A DNA stretch of 64,000 nucleotides from Paracoccaceae bacterium (GCA_016744015.1 JADGFD010000003.1:1-64000); one strand, 5' to 3'; positions 27,128-35,879 are shown, numbered from the stretch's first letter. The notes: a model not told the origin generated them from the letters alone. Translations and numbers: made by a program.

Positions 27128-27748
27128 TTAGTTCTTCGCGTAGAATTCCACAACGAGGTTTGGTTCCATAACCACGGGGTATGGCACGTCCGAAAGGGTT
27201 GGCGTGCGCAAAAACTCGCAGGTCAGCTTGCCGTGGTCCACGTTCAGATACTCAGGCGTATCGCGCTCGGGGGAGCCGATGGCTTCCAGCACAAGGCCCA
27301 TCTGGCGGGACTTTTCACGCACGGCGATCACGTCACCCTCGTTTACGCGGTAAGAGGCGATGTTTACCTTCTTGCCGTTTACGGTCACATGGCCGTGGTT
27401 TACGAACTGGCGGGCAGCAAAAACGGTTGGCACAAACTTGGCGCGGTAAATAACCGCGTCCAAACGGCGCTCCAACAAGCCGATCAGGTTGGCACCTGTA
27501 TCGCCTTTAATGCGGTCAGCATCAGCGTAAATCCGGCGGAATTGCTTTTCCGTTACGTCGCCATAATAGCCCTTAAGCTTTTGCTTGGCGCGCAGCTGCG
27601 TACCGAAGTCAGAAAGCTTTTGCTTGCGGCCTTGGCCATGCTGGCCGGGGCCATATTCGCGGCGGTTAACAGGAGATTTGGGGCGGCCCCAAATGTTTTC
27701 GCCCATGCGGCGGTCAATTTTATACTTGGCAGCTGTACGTTTAGTCAC
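27128..27748 (-). CDS. rpsD: 30S ribosomal protein S4
   Basis: S4 is a primary 16S rRNA-binding protein of the small subunit. The 206-aa product begins [20 protein letters not shown] and has the S4 RNA-binding fold with [12 protein letters not shown] and [15 protein letters not shown]. The GTG at 27748 is selected because it gives the family N-terminus and length and is preceded by AAAGGA. It is a single-gene unit here, with its own terminator and a palindromic leader. Confidence 0.97.
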   Translation of the reverse strand: MTKRTAAKYKIDRRMGENIWGRPKSPVNRREYGPGQHGQGRKQKLSDFGTQLRAKQKLKGYYGDVTEKQFRRIYADADRIKGDTGANLIGLLERRLDAVIYRAKFVPTVFAARQFVNHGHVTVNGKKVNIASYRVNEGDVIAVREKSRQMGLVLEAIGSPERDTPEYLNVDHGKLTCEFLRTPTLSDVPYPVVMEPNLVVEFYAKN

Positions 27749-27768
27749 GAGCTGGATCCTTTCAAAAC

Positions 27769-27784
27769 CTCGCCAATTGGCGAG
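27769..27784 (-). promoter_or_regulatory. 16-bp palindrome in the rpsD leader
   Basis: CTCGCCAATTGGCGAG is a perfect palindrome starting 21 nt upstream of the rpsD GTG. It could be a leader hairpin or an operator. S4 autoregulates its mRNA in E. coli, but that site is structurally different, so a control role here is inference. Confidence 0.4.
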
Positions 27785-28000
27785 TATCAAAAAGGTGCTT
27801 TCCTAATCCGGCCTTATTACCGAATGACAGGCTTCCCCTTGCGGGGTCCACAAACACCAAAATTACCGGGGCCTTGCGGCACCGGATGGGCGGGTTATAA
27901 TGGTTTGAAAGGGAGAGTCAAGCGCGGTTGTGCGGCCATCCCGAACAGCTCTAGTTATTGGGCCATAATGCCTGTGACCCCACAAAAAGGATTTATCATC

Positions 28001-28816
28001 ATGGCTGCATTTAACCTTAGCCAAACCGGCGGTATCGCCCATCTGCAATTCTGCAATCCGCAAAAATCCAATGCTATGGGGGCTGACTTTTGGTCTGATT
28101 TCCAGCCCGCAATTCATGAGCTTTCCCAAAGCGGGCGCACGCGGGCATTGGTGATTTCGGCCCAAGGAAAGTATTTTTGCGCGGGAATGGATATTTCGAT
28201 GTTCGCCAGCGGCATTCCGACCACGGATACCGCAACCACCCGCGAGGCCTTCCCGCCTTTCATTAAACACTTGCAAGACACATTAAGCTGCCTTGAGACT
28301 GCGCGCTTTCCAGTGATCGCCGCCATACAGGGGGCTTGCATTGGCGGCGGGCTTGATCTGGCGGCCGCTTGCGATATGCGCATCGCCACGACAGACGCCT
28401 ATTTTAGAGTTGAGGAAACCAATATCGGCATGATGGCGGACCTTGGCAGCCTGCAACGCCTGCCCAAGCTGATGCCCGAAGGCGTGGTGCGAGAATTGGC
28501 ATACCTTGGCAGCACGCTCACCGCCGAGCGTGGCCATGCAGTTGGGTTTATCAATAAAGTTGAAGCCAACGCAGATGCCGCACAGCAAGCCGCCCTGCAA
28601 GCCGCCGAGCGCATTGCCGCCAAAGCCCCGCTGGCGATTGCTGGCACAAAAGCGGCCATCACCTATGCGCGTGATCATTCCACGCTTGACGCCCTGAACC
28701 ATGCCCGCATGACGCAAACGCTTATTTGGAAGCCAGAAGATATTCAAAGAGCCGTAATGGCCCGTGCCAAGAAAGAAAAAGCCGTGTTTGATGATCTTGG
28801 CCCGGTGCGCACATGA
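28001..28816 (+). CDS. Crotonase/enoyl-CoA hydratase family protein
   Basis: A 271-aa crotonase. The two oxyanion-hole regions appear as KYFCAGMDISMF and QGACIGGGLDLAAACD, followed by the FRVEETNIGMMADLG block in which the catalytic acid usually lies. It fits enoyl-CoA hydratase/isomerase proteins related to dienoyl-CoA isomerase. The ATG at 28001 is chosen for the family start; upstream in-frame starts run antisense through rpsD. It is divergent from rpsD. Confidence 0.88.
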   Translation: MAAFNLSQTGGIAHLQFCNPQKSNAMGADFWSDFQPAIHELSQSGRTRALVISAQGKYFCAGMDISMFASGIPTTDTATTREAFPPFIKHLQDTLSCLETARFPVIAAIQGACIGGGLDLAAACDMRIATTDAYFRVEETNIGMMADLGSLQRLPKLMPEGVVRELAYLGSTLTAERGHAVGFINKVEANADAAQQAALQAAERIAAKAPLAIAGTKAAITYARDHSTLDALNHARMTQTLIWKPEDIQRAVMARAKKEKAVFDDLGPVRT

Positions 28817-28826
28817 AGGATAAGGG

Positions 28827-29006
28827 TTAAAGCGCCAACGGGCGCTTTGTGCCCTCTTCAAACCGGTGCAGCCTGGTGCCCCAGCGGCCCAAGCTGGCTT
28901 CATAAAGCTTCACAAGCCACCGTTCATATCATCGGCCCGCGTAGTGGTGGCCACCCGGCCGGATTGCCTGCATATCGGCTTCAGTGCTTGTGCAATCTGC
29001 GTTCAT
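28827..29006 (-). pseudogene. Unrecognised short gene remnant with an in-frame TGA
   Basis: On the minus strand an ATG at 29006 opens MNADCTSTEADMQAIRPGG then HHYAGR, meets TGA (28929-28931), and continues YERWLVKLYEASLGRWG then TRLHRFEEGTKRPLAL to TAA. The composition after the TGA looks like a real protein C-terminus, but I cannot name the family. A nonsense mutation in a decaying gene is the simplest reading. The rest of the 357-nt gap (29007-29173) shows nothing I can name. Confidence 0.4.
28829..28848 (+). terminator. Hairpin after the crotonase gene
   Basis: AAAGCGCC-AACG-GGCGCTTT is a perfect 8-bp stem with a four-base loop, 12 nt after the stop. It ends in only three T residues. It overlaps the end of the minus-strand gene remnant. 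Confidence 0.55.
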
Positions 29007-29173
29007 TTAGCCTGTAACCACCCTGATCTCCTTTAAGACTTTTAGGCTGCTATTCTTCGCAGCCAGCTAGGGCCGGACGCTTCTGGACTAGCCAGCACCT
29101 AAGCCCCCCGCCCCCGCACATTCTCCTGTAAACCTTGCTTGGCCAAGGCGTTTGTGCCTAATACAGTTAGCTT

Positions 29174-29449
29174 ATGCCCCAGCAGGAAGAGTTTTCAAAA
29201 CAGGCCGCGCGGATTCGCGAAAAGCTTAAGGATGCATGCAAAGTGGACCCTTCGCTAAAGGTCTTTGGGGCAAGCGCTCATATATACCAGCTAGGCCCAC
29301 CGATAAGCCTGCAAAAGCTGGCGCAACTTAAGGCTAAAAATGGCGTCCCTCTTTGGACCCTCAACCACCGAGGAGGGCTAGCAAGATTTGATCACGATAC
29401 TCTGATCTCGCCAGCGTTATTGAAACGAGACAACCAGCAACGGGTGTGA
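29174..29449 (+). pseudogene. Truncated SMI1/KNR4 (SUKH)-like protein
   Basis: A 91-aa frame. Residues about 28-55 (LKVFGASAHIYQLGPPISLQ, then KLAQLKAKNGVPLW) resemble the N-terminus of SMI1/KNR4 proteins of the FG-H-Y-L-PP-L-E...LP-Y type. Full proteins continue for over 100 more residues with a GNGG-type core; here the frame changes to unrelated sequence and stops. SUKH proteins often act as immunity proteins against contact-dependent toxins. I infer a 3' truncation; expression is unknown. Confidence 0.45.
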
Positions 29450-29464
29450 TTGCTGAAACAGCAT

Positions 29465-30241
29465 CTAATCCGGCATGCAATACAGCACCGCTTCCGGCGA
29501 ACATAGATTTCCGCGACGACCCCAGCACATATTGCTCTGCCTCCAGGAATAAAAGTCCGCGTTTTGAATATACATTTCGCTCCTCAATGGGCCTCTGCGC
29601 CCTTGCTCATATGCGACGGCACGATCCGCGACACCATAATCTTCGCGGGATAGAACGGCGCTCACAGGTTCCTGTCGAACAGATATGACCTCAATGGGGT
29701 GCAAATTAAGACCCTCTATTTGAACCGATCCCTCATATAGAGCAACCGCGCAATTGGTGACAGGCTCAACAATATGCTGAACTCTGACAGTTTGGTAGGC
29801 ATTTGAAATGAAAGGGAATCCATTTTGCAACTGCCTATTAGCAAGACCTTTGCATGAAAATGAAGAGCTATAGACAATGCGATAATCATCCGAAATAGGG
29901 ATCACCAAGCCATTTCGGCTGAAATTTACTATGTTGTCCCAAACATGTGGGCCGTCTTTAATATCTCTGGCTTTGGTTTCTATCTTTGGCACGCAGATCA
30001 CGTCCATGAGAGCAGACTGCGTTTCTCCATTTAATTCGAAAGTAGCGGAGATTGTATAAACATCCGCAAAACCAGAATTCCAAATCCCCTGATTGAACTC
30101 CTCAGCCCTTTCAGTATTTCGACTATGTCGCGAAGATACTTCAAGTTCCATCGCGATTTCTGATATCGCCAGCGGCGCTACTGGTGATGGCGATATCATT
30201 AAACTGAGTAAGATTGAAATCGCCGAGTAGAATAGTTCCAA
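29465..30241 (-). CDS. Exported protein of unknown function
   Basis: A 258-aa protein I do not recognise. A hydrophobic start (YSAISILLSLMISPSPVAPLA) suggests a signal peptide. The rest is rich in beta-strand-like segments, and several cysteines (CVPKIE, SFSCKG, TNCAVAL, MCWGRRGNLCS, YCMPD) could form disulfides. The start is TTG at 30241 with AGGAGG 5 nt upstream. Its base use is more AT-rich than the neighbours, which together with adjacent remnants suggests transfer. Confidence 0.5.
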   Translation of the reverse strand: MELFYSAISILLSLMISPSPVAPLAISEIAMELEVSSRHSRNTERAEEFNQGIWNSGFADVYTISATFELNGETQSALMDVICVPKIETKARDIKDGPHVWDNIVNFSRNGLVIPISDDYRIVYSSSFSCKGLANRQLQNGFPFISNAYQTVRVQHIVEPVTNCAVALYEGSVQIEGLNLHPIEVISVRQEPVSAVLSREDYGVADRAVAYEQGRRGPLRSEMYIQNADFYSWRQSNMCWGRRGNLCSPEAVLYCMPD

Positions 30242-30321
30242 ACTAGGCCTCCTGCTTCAAAGTAGTATGGCCAGCGAAGTAATTCAACCTACACAATGTA
30301 GTTCTATGTTCAGCCGGCAGT

Positions 30322-30717
30322 TCAATAATTCTCACAAACCGCCACGGCCATCATCCCCAGCCCGATATGCCCGAGCGCCCAAACGGCTGAGCGGGTAAGG
30401 CCGATGGCGGCAATATAAGCGGGGGCATAGGCGACCCGCGCCAGTAGAAATAGCAGCGCGCCCCACCATGCGAGCCCATCATTCAAGCCAAAATGCACCG
30501 CGAGCAGGGCCAGCGGCAGAAAAACCATCATGGCTTCGTTCATATTGGCAAGGGCGCGCTTGGCGCGGCTGGCATGAACCGTGAGCGGCAGGGCCTCATC
30601 CCGCGGCCCGCCGCCATGGCGCAAAACCTCTGCCCCCATGGTGCGAGACATGATCATGGACGGCAGATATGTTTGAATGGCGAAAAGCAGCAGCACGCAA
30701 AGAATGATAGCAACCAT
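30322..30717 (-). CDS. MAPEG family membrane protein
   Basis: A 131-aa protein with about four membrane helices. RAKRALANMNEAMMVFLPL and the RVAYAPAYIAAIG helix are the MAPEG pattern (relatives of microsomal glutathione transferase). Bacterial members of this subgroup have no proven substrate. It lies on the same strand as the peroxiredoxin gene upstream, with 49 nt between. Confidence 0.85.
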   Translation of the reverse strand: MVAIILCVLLLFAIQTYLPSMIMSRTMGAEVLRHGGGPRDEALPLTVHASRAKRALANMNEAMMVFLPLALLAVHFGLNDGLAWWGALLFLLARVAYAPAYIAAIGLTRSAVWALGHIGLGMMAVAVCENY

Positions 30718-30766
30718 AGCGCCCTCGATATAAAAAGCGCGGCGCCTTGGCCCCGCGCTGATTGGT

Positions 30767-31300
30767 TTATTTATTGGCTTTGAGCCAAGCCATCACGGTT
30801 TCTGGTGAGCTTTCGCCGTAAGGGTCTGCACCGTGATTATCTTCAATGCCCGGCTCTTGGAACCAAGCTTCAACCACGCCATCATTGATGATGGCCGCAT
30901 AGCGCCAGCTGCGCATGCCAAAGCCGATGTTGGATTTATCAACCAGCATGCCCATGTGGCGGGTAAAAACGCCCGCGCCGTCTGGGATAACCTTTACGTT
31001 TTTCAGCTCTTGATCCCACGACCATTTGTTCATCACAAAGGTATCATTCACCGACATCACATAGATATCATCAATGCCCTCAGCCGCGAAATCTGCCGCG
31101 CCATTTTCATAGCCCGGAAGCTGGTAGGTAGAGCACGTAGGGGTGAACGCACCCGGCAAAGAAAACAGGATTACGCGCTTGCCTTTAAAGAAATCGTTGG
31201 TGGTTTTGTCTTCCCACTTAAACGGATTGTCGCCGCCGATGCTTTCATCGCGCACCCGCGTGTGAAAAGTAACCGCTGGAAGTTTATAGCCTACATGCAT
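30767..31300 (-). CDS. Peroxiredoxin (Prx5 type)
   Basis: A 177-aa thiol peroxidase of the AhpC/Prx5 group that reduces hydroperoxides. The peroxidatic Cys lies in PGAFTPTCSTYQLPGY, and the Prx5 loop MRSWRYAAI follows. It probably takes electrons from glutathione/glutaredoxin or thioredoxin. The ATG at 31300 (MHVGYKLPAVTFHTRV) was chosen from the family start. The downstream MAPEG gene suggests a shared detoxification unit. Confidence 0.92.
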   Translation of the reverse strand: MHVGYKLPAVTFHTRVRDESIGGDNPFKWEDKTTNDFFKGKRVILFSLPGAFTPTCSTYQLPGYENGAADFAAEGIDDIYVMSVNDTFVMNKWSWDQELKNVKVIPDGAGVFTRHMGMLVDKSNIGFGMRSWRYAAIINDGVVEAWFQEPGIEDNHGADPYGESSPETVMAWLKANK

Positions 31301-31669
31301 GGATATGCCCCTTTTATAAGCGTTTCTGTCAGGCATTATATAGGGGCTTTGCGGGGAGTCGAAAACCCCCTGCGGCACATTTTCCGGATCAAGCGTGGAA
31401 TGCTTGTCGATTGCCCGGCGCGCGTGGATTAAAAACGGTATTCCCGCAATTGCGCGAGGTACAAATTCGCAAATTCAGCCACCTGAAACCTATGTAACGC
31501 CTTGGAATAAAAATATATTTATCATTCTTCAAAATCTATTAACCTAGGTAAATAGGTTTGATATGCTATTTAGTTGAATGATAGCATTCTCAAACCCGCA
31601 ATACGTGATCGCCTTAAATAGATCGGAATAAGCTTGTATTGAGGCGCAAACACCCGCTATCAGGGCCAA
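31301..31669. other. Divergent promoter region with two inverted repeats
   Basis: No gene is seen between the peroxiredoxin and rlmJ starts. The AT-rich middle has two inverted repeats: AACCTA-6 nt-TAGGTT at 31541-31558 and TGCTAT-11 nt-ATAGCA at 31564-31586. They could be operators for either gene; no known consensus is claimed. Confidence 0.4.
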
Positions 31670-32437
31670 ATGTTATCTTACCAACACGCCTATCACGCCG
31701 GGAACCCCGCCGACCTGCACAAGCATCTTGTGCTCGCCGAGCTCCTCGCCCTGCTCACCCGCAAAGCCCGTGGTATTTCCTATATGGAAACCCATGCCGG
31801 CCGCGGGCGCTATGACCTTTCCGCGCCGGAATCCCTGAAAACCGGAGAGGCCGCGGAGGGGATCGAGGCGCTCACCTTGCCCGATTGTCCACTGGCCACT
31901 GCGCTGCAAAAAACCCGCGCGCAGTTTGGGGAGGCCGCCTACCCCGGCTCGCCACTGATCGCGCAAACCTTGCTGCGCGAGCAAGACCGCCTGCACCTGA
32001 TGGAGCTGCACCCCGCCGAATTTGGCGCACTGCGCCGCGCGCTGCGCACCGAAAACACGAGTGTTCATCATCGCGATGGCTATGAAGGCATACTCTCGCT
32101 TTCCCCGCCCAAGCCTCGCAAAGGGCTGGTGCTGGTAGACCCTTCATATGAAGTTAAAACTGAATATGCGCAGGTGGCTGACTTTACCCATAAACTGATG
32201 GGTAAATGGCCTGAAGCCACAATGATGCTCTGGTATCCGATCCTGCCTGAGGGCCGCCATGCGGAGCTGATTTCAGGACTGAAGCTAAAATTCACCCGCC
32301 ACGAGGTTGGCTTTAAACTGAAAGACGGTGAGGGCATGACCGGCAGCGGCTTGCTACTGGTAAATCCTCCATATGGTAGCGCTGATATTCTAAAGCGTGT
32401 TCCGGCCATGACCGGAAATTTGATATCCAAAATATAA
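31670..32437 (+). CDS. rlmJ: 23S rRNA (adenine(2030)-N6)-methyltransferase RlmJ
   Basis: RlmJ methylates A2030 of 23S rRNA. The 255-aa protein has the RlmJ start MLSYQHAYHAGNPADLHKH, a METHAGRGRYDL SAM-binding region and a catalytic loop reading DPSYE where DPPYE is usual. The Pro-to-Ser change is the only odd point. It is a single gene with AGGG upstream. Confidence 0.92.
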   Translation: MLSYQHAYHAGNPADLHKHLVLAELLALLTRKARGISYMETHAGRGRYDLSAPESLKTGEAAEGIEALTLPDCPLATALQKTRAQFGEAAYPGSPLIAQTLLREQDRLHLMELHPAEFGALRRALRTENTSVHHRDGYEGILSLSPPKPRKGLVLVDPSYEVKTEYAQVADFTHKLMGKWPEATMMLWYPILPEGRHAELISGLKLKFTRHEVGFKLKDGEGMTGSGLLLVNPPYGSADILKRVPAMTGNLISKI

Positions 32438-32479
32438 GACTTTAGTTGACGCCATCATTCAGATTAAGCCGAAAACTGA

Positions 32480-32653
32480 AGCGCCAAAACAAGCGTTTCA
32501 GCGTGTGATCATGGCACAATCCGCGCTGCTGCTCACTGGGTCTATACCGGCCATCACAAGGTTTTCGTCATTGGCTTTAACAAAACAGCCAGCACTTCGC
32601 ATCATGAGGGGTTCCAAAATCTCAGAAAGGTTTTGGTGAATGATACCCTTTAG
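32480..32653 (+). pseudogene. Possible sulfotransferase-like gene remnant
   Basis: In the 504-nt gap after rlmJ, a plus-strand frame without a start codon reads HKVFVIGFNKTASTSHHEGF then stops 13 codons on. VFVIGFNKTGTTS-type sequence is the 5'-phosphosulfate-binding start of Rhodobacterales sulfotransferase-like proteins. The surrounding sequence has no matching continuation that I can see, so this looks like a leftover fragment. The rest of 32438-32941 shows no gene. Confidence 0.35.
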
Positions 32654-32941
32654 CGATATTCCAAACTATGAGTGCCGCACGATTATGGCCATACAAATCA
32701 CAGCCCTCGCCGTATAGCGCTGCCGTGACCCGAGCTTCAAACAGGATAACCCGTAGCACTCCAAGACAGATAAAATCTGTGCAAAACACGACTTATCTCA
32801 TTGTATTTAATTCATTATTAATGACAGCCACCAATCATGAAGTTCACGCCTCAGAGCAAAAGCTACGCAAACTTCTTGTAAAATATCTATTTTCATACAA
32901 AGCTCCATGGAAATTGATTAAAAACAAGGCGAGGAAAGAAT

Positions 32942-34882
32942 ATGAAGCGGTTTCGCGGGTTGGTCGTTGGTGGTGCAGCGCTTTGTTTCCTCTTGATCGG
33001 TTGGGCGCTCACCAGCATTGCCCCAAGCATCGAGGTCGCTTGGGTGCTTTCCCTTTTATTGCTCGCCGTATTTCTATTTTCTTTCGAGATTATCCCCATA
33101 GATGTCGCGGCGCTGACCATTTTGGTCATGCTCGGCCTCACCACGCTGGCCGCGCCGGTCATGGGGCTTGATGAAGGGCTGGTTGAGATCAACGAGCTAT
33201 TTGACGGCTTTTCCTCCAATGCGGTGATCTCGATCATCGCGGTGATGATTCTTGGCGCTGGCTTAGACAAAACCGGCGCCATGAATTCGGTGGCGCGGTT
33301 TCTGGTGAAAATCGGTGGCACCAGTGAAAAGCGGATCGTTCCTTTGGTATCGGGCACCGTTGGCGGCATCTCGGGCTTTATGCAAAATGTGGGCGCGGCG
33401 GCGCTATTTTTGCCGGTCATCAAACGCATTTCGTTGCGCTCAAAAATACCTGTTTCGCGGCTTTTAATGCCTATGGGCTTTTGCGCTATTTTGGGTGGCA
33501 CCGTTACCATGGTGGGCTCCAGCCCGCTGATCTTGCTCAATGATCTGATTATTCTCGCCAATGAAAGCCTGCCCGCCGAGCAGCAGGTCAGCACCTACGG
33601 GCTGTTTGACGTCACCCCCATCGGCATTGCGCTTATTCTATCCGGTATTCTTTATTTTGTGGTGTTTGGCCCGTTGGTTCTGCCCAATACCACCGGCCAG
33701 ACCGAGCAAAAAGGCGGGCTAGAGACCCATTTGCTGGACGATTACGGCATTGATTACATTATTGCCGAAGTTTATGTGCCCGCCGGAAACCGCTTGATCG
33801 GCAACATTTTAGACAGTTACGAAACCCTGTTTCATGTGCGCACGGTTGGCATCACGTCTGGCAAAAAGGTGCGGCTCACCACGCGCGGGGTGCCCGCAAG
33901 CTTTGAGGTGGCCGGCGGGGACCACTTGGCCATAATCGGTGAGCGCGAATGCATCGAAGTTTTTGTCAAAGCCTATGGGCTGAACCTGAAGCCTGAGCTT
34001 GATCTATTTTCCGAGGTGATGTCGGCCTCCTCCGCTGGCTTGGCCGAAGTGGTTATTTCACCCACCTCCCAAATGGTGGGTGAATCCGCCCGCACCATTC
34101 GCTTGCGGGAGCTACACGGCGTGTCAACGCTGAGCATTATCCGCAATGGCAAAACCATTCGCGAAGGCGAAGACGTGCGCAGCAGGGAGTTTCAGGCAGG
34201 GGATACCGTGGTGGTATTCGCCGACTGGCAAAGCCTGCAAGATTTTCACACCAGCCAAAACGTCGTTATCACCAGTGATTACCCGCAAGAGGAAGTCCGC
34301 ACCAACAAGGTTTTGCACGCCCTCACTTTTTTTGCCATTGCCATGTCTCTGGTGCTGTTGACCGATTTGCGGCTCTCCGTGGCGCTTATGGTGGGCGCAC
34401 TTGGCATTATCATTAGTGGCGTGCTGGACCCGGAGGAGGCCTATGCTTCGGTGAGCTGGAAAACCGTGTTTTTGCTGGCTAGCCTTATTCCGCTTGGCAA
34501 AGCAGTGGAGGCCAGTGGCACGGCTGCCTGGATAGCGGACCGTGTTCTTTTTGTGGTCGGGGACGTGGAAATATGGGTGCTGCAACTGGTGATCGCCGTT
34601 TTGGCCACAGCGTTTACGCTGGTGATGTCCAATGTCGGGGCCACGGTGCTACTTGTGCCGCTGGCCATCAGCATTGCGCTGCATGCAGGGGCCAATCCGG
34701 CGGTGTTTGCGCTCACTGTGGCCATCGCCACCTCAAATTCCTTCCTGCTCCCCACCCATCAGGTGAACGCGCTCATCATGGGGCCGGGGCGCTATACGGT
34801 GCTGGATTTCATGCGCGCTGGCGGTATTATGACGGTAATATTCCTTGTGGTGCTCATGGTGATGATGCAGCTATTTTATTAG
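32942..34882 (+). CDS. SLC13/DASS-type transporter with TrkA-C domains
   Basis: A 646-aa membrane protein: an N-terminal membrane half, a central cytoplasmic part with two TrkA-C (RCK_C)-like domains (about 260-440), then a C-terminal membrane half. The motifs GFMQNVGAAALFLPV and TLVMSNVGATVLLVPLAI, with an Asn-Val-Gly repeat in both halves, are typical of sodium-coupled anion transporters. The substrate may be a dicarboxylate or sulfate and cannot be told. GAGGAAAG precedes the ATG. Confidence 0.88.
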   Translation: MKRFRGLVVGGAALCFLLIGWALTSIAPSIEVAWVLSLLLLAVFLFSFEIIPIDVAALTILVMLGLTTLAAPVMGLDEGLVEINELFDGFSSNAVISIIAVMILGAGLDKTGAMNSVARFLVKIGGTSEKRIVPLVSGTVGGISGFMQNVGAAALFLPVIKRISLRSKIPVSRLLMPMGFCAILGGTVTMVGSSPLILLNDLIILANESLPAEQQVSTYGLFDVTPIGIALILSGILYFVVFGPLVLPNTTGQTEQKGGLETHLLDDYGIDYIIAEVYVPAGNRLIGNILDSYETLFHVRTVGITSGKKVRLTTRGVPASFEVAGGDHLAIIGERECIEVFVKAYGLNLKPELDLFSEVMSASSAGLAEVVISPTSQMVGESARTIRLRELHGVSTLSIIRNGKTIREGEDVRSREFQAGDTVVVFADWQSLQDFHTSQNVVITSDYPQEEVRTNKVLHALTFFAIAMSLVLLTDLRLSVALMVGALGIIISGVLDPEEAYASVSWKTVFLLASLIPLGKAVEASGTAAWIADRVLFVVGDVEIWVLQLVIAVLATAFTLVMSNVGATVLLVPLAISIALHAGANPAVFALTVAIATSNSFLLPTHQVNALIMGPGRYTVLDFMRAGGIMTVIFLVVLMVMMQLFY

Positions 34883-34888
34883 CCTAGC

Positions 34889-34907
34889 GGTGGGGTAAAA
34901 TCCCACC
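34889..34907 (+). terminator. Hairpin after the SLC13 gene
   Basis: GGTGGG-GTAAAAT-CCCACC forms a 6-bp stem just after the stop codon. It is followed by CTACCCACATTTT, with a short T run 11 nt later. It is probably the 3' end signal of the transporter transcript. Confidence 0.5.
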
Positions 34908-34919
34908 CTACCCACATTT
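34904..34919 (+). repeat. 16-bp direct repeat, left copy
   Basis: CACCCTACCCACATTT is identical to 35864-35879, which spans the 3' end and stop codon of nrdJ. The two copies flank a segment of about 945 bp with two small lipoprotein genes. Confidence 0.6.
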
Positions 34920-35037
34920 TGTCAGATGAGACAAACCAAGGTCAAAATTTACTAAAAACATATCTGTTAAGAATAAATTAACCCGTTTTAAGGCAATGTA
35001 TCGTAACCATAGCTGAATAAACCCATTGAAGGTGAGC

Positions 35038-35334
35038 ATGAAAAACGCATTTGCCGGATGTATACTAATTATGTCTACGGCATGCTCTTCACCTAGCCCG
35101 CAATATTTGGGGGTCAATGCAAGTCAGCAAGTTGTTTCAGGCGTGCGTTTTGACGTTTACCAACTAGAATCTAAGGCTCAAGCGATTCGACTTCAGGGAC
35201 GCTTGGATAGTGGCAGGGCTGGCATTCGGCTCGCGGCCATACACGCAATCGAAGCAGCAACGGGCTGCATCGTCATCCGATCTTCAGTAGAAGGCGACAA
35301 TGAGGTGATCAATGCGCTTCTGACATGCAATTAA
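35038..35334 (+). CDS. Small putative lipoprotein
   Basis: A 98-aa protein with a signal peptide MKNAFAGCILIMSTAC ending in a lipobox-like STAC. The mature part has one hydrophobic helix (GIRLAAIHAIEAATGCIVI) and no family I know. The ATG at 35038 was chosen because AAGG precedes it and it starts the signal sequence. It lies inside the direct-repeat-bounded segment. Confidence 0.55.
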   Translation: MKNAFAGCILIMSTACSSPSPQYLGVNASQQVVSGVRFDVYQLESKAQAIRLQGRLDSGRAGIRLAAIHAIEAATGCIVIRSSVEGDNEVINALLTCN

Positions 35335-35348
35335 GTGTCCGGCTGTAC

Positions 35349-35765
35349 TCATTCACAAGTGTCAGGGGCCCCTGATGCGTATACCTCTTGCCAATCTGGC
35401 CCTAAAGTCTCACGCGCAGAAAGGCCGTTGCCATATTCAGAATCGTCTGGCGACAAAACGCGAATAACCATATCCTGTAGATTACTTGAATATGCAGCAA
35501 AGCCACCATATGCGCTATATCCAAGCCCAGAAAACTGGGAACCAGATTGATCCCCCAAGACAATAAAACGATCACCACCTCTACGTATAACTTCAATAGC
35601 CACCGTTTGGAATGCGGCCTTTCTAGCGCCAGCAGCACCGCAGGCGGGTGCCGCTACGGTTGCGACTTTGAACGTATTTTGTGACAACGGTTGAATCGAC
35701 GTTTCAACGCAGCCAAAAACTGTTAGAGTTGCGGCAAATGCCAACGCTAGTTTCATTGAACTCAT
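35349..35765 (-). CDS. Putative lipoprotein of unknown function
   Basis: A 138-aa protein with a signal peptide and lipobox (TLTVFGC). The mature region has GARKAAFQTVAIEVIRRGGD then RFIVLGDQSGSQFSG, suggesting a small envelope domain. AGAGGT lies 6 nt before the ATG. It converges with the lipoprotein at 35038. The family is not recognised. Confidence 0.55.
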   Translation of the reverse strand: MSSMKLALAFAATLTVFGCVETSIQPLSQNTFKVATVAAPACGAAGARKAAFQTVAIEVIRRGGDRFIVLGDQSGSQFSGLGYSAYGGFAAYSSNLQDMVIRVLSPDDSEYGNGLSARETLGPDWQEVYASGAPDTCE

Positions 35766-35863
35766 GAATATACCTCTGCACTGTTAGTTCGTATTTAAAT
35801 TACCAAATGCACTGCCGATATTCAGCCCTAAATCGACTTAAATTCAGCAAAAACAATTCGATT

Positions 35864-35879
35864 CACCCTACCCACATTT
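35864..35879 (+). repeat. 16-bp direct repeat, right copy
   Basis: This copy of CACCCTACCCACATTT includes the nrdJ stop codon (complement of 35868-35870). See the left copy at 34904-34919. Confidence 0.6.

Noticed and set aside
26972-28000. Long N-terminal extension of the crotonase gene
   Set aside because: It crosses the repeats and runs antisense through all of rpsD; the crotonase family start is at 28001.
28929-28931. In-frame TGA as a selenocysteine codon
   Set aside because: No selenoprotein family or SECIS-like hairpin is recognised, and the gene sits among other remnants; a nonsense mutation is simpler.
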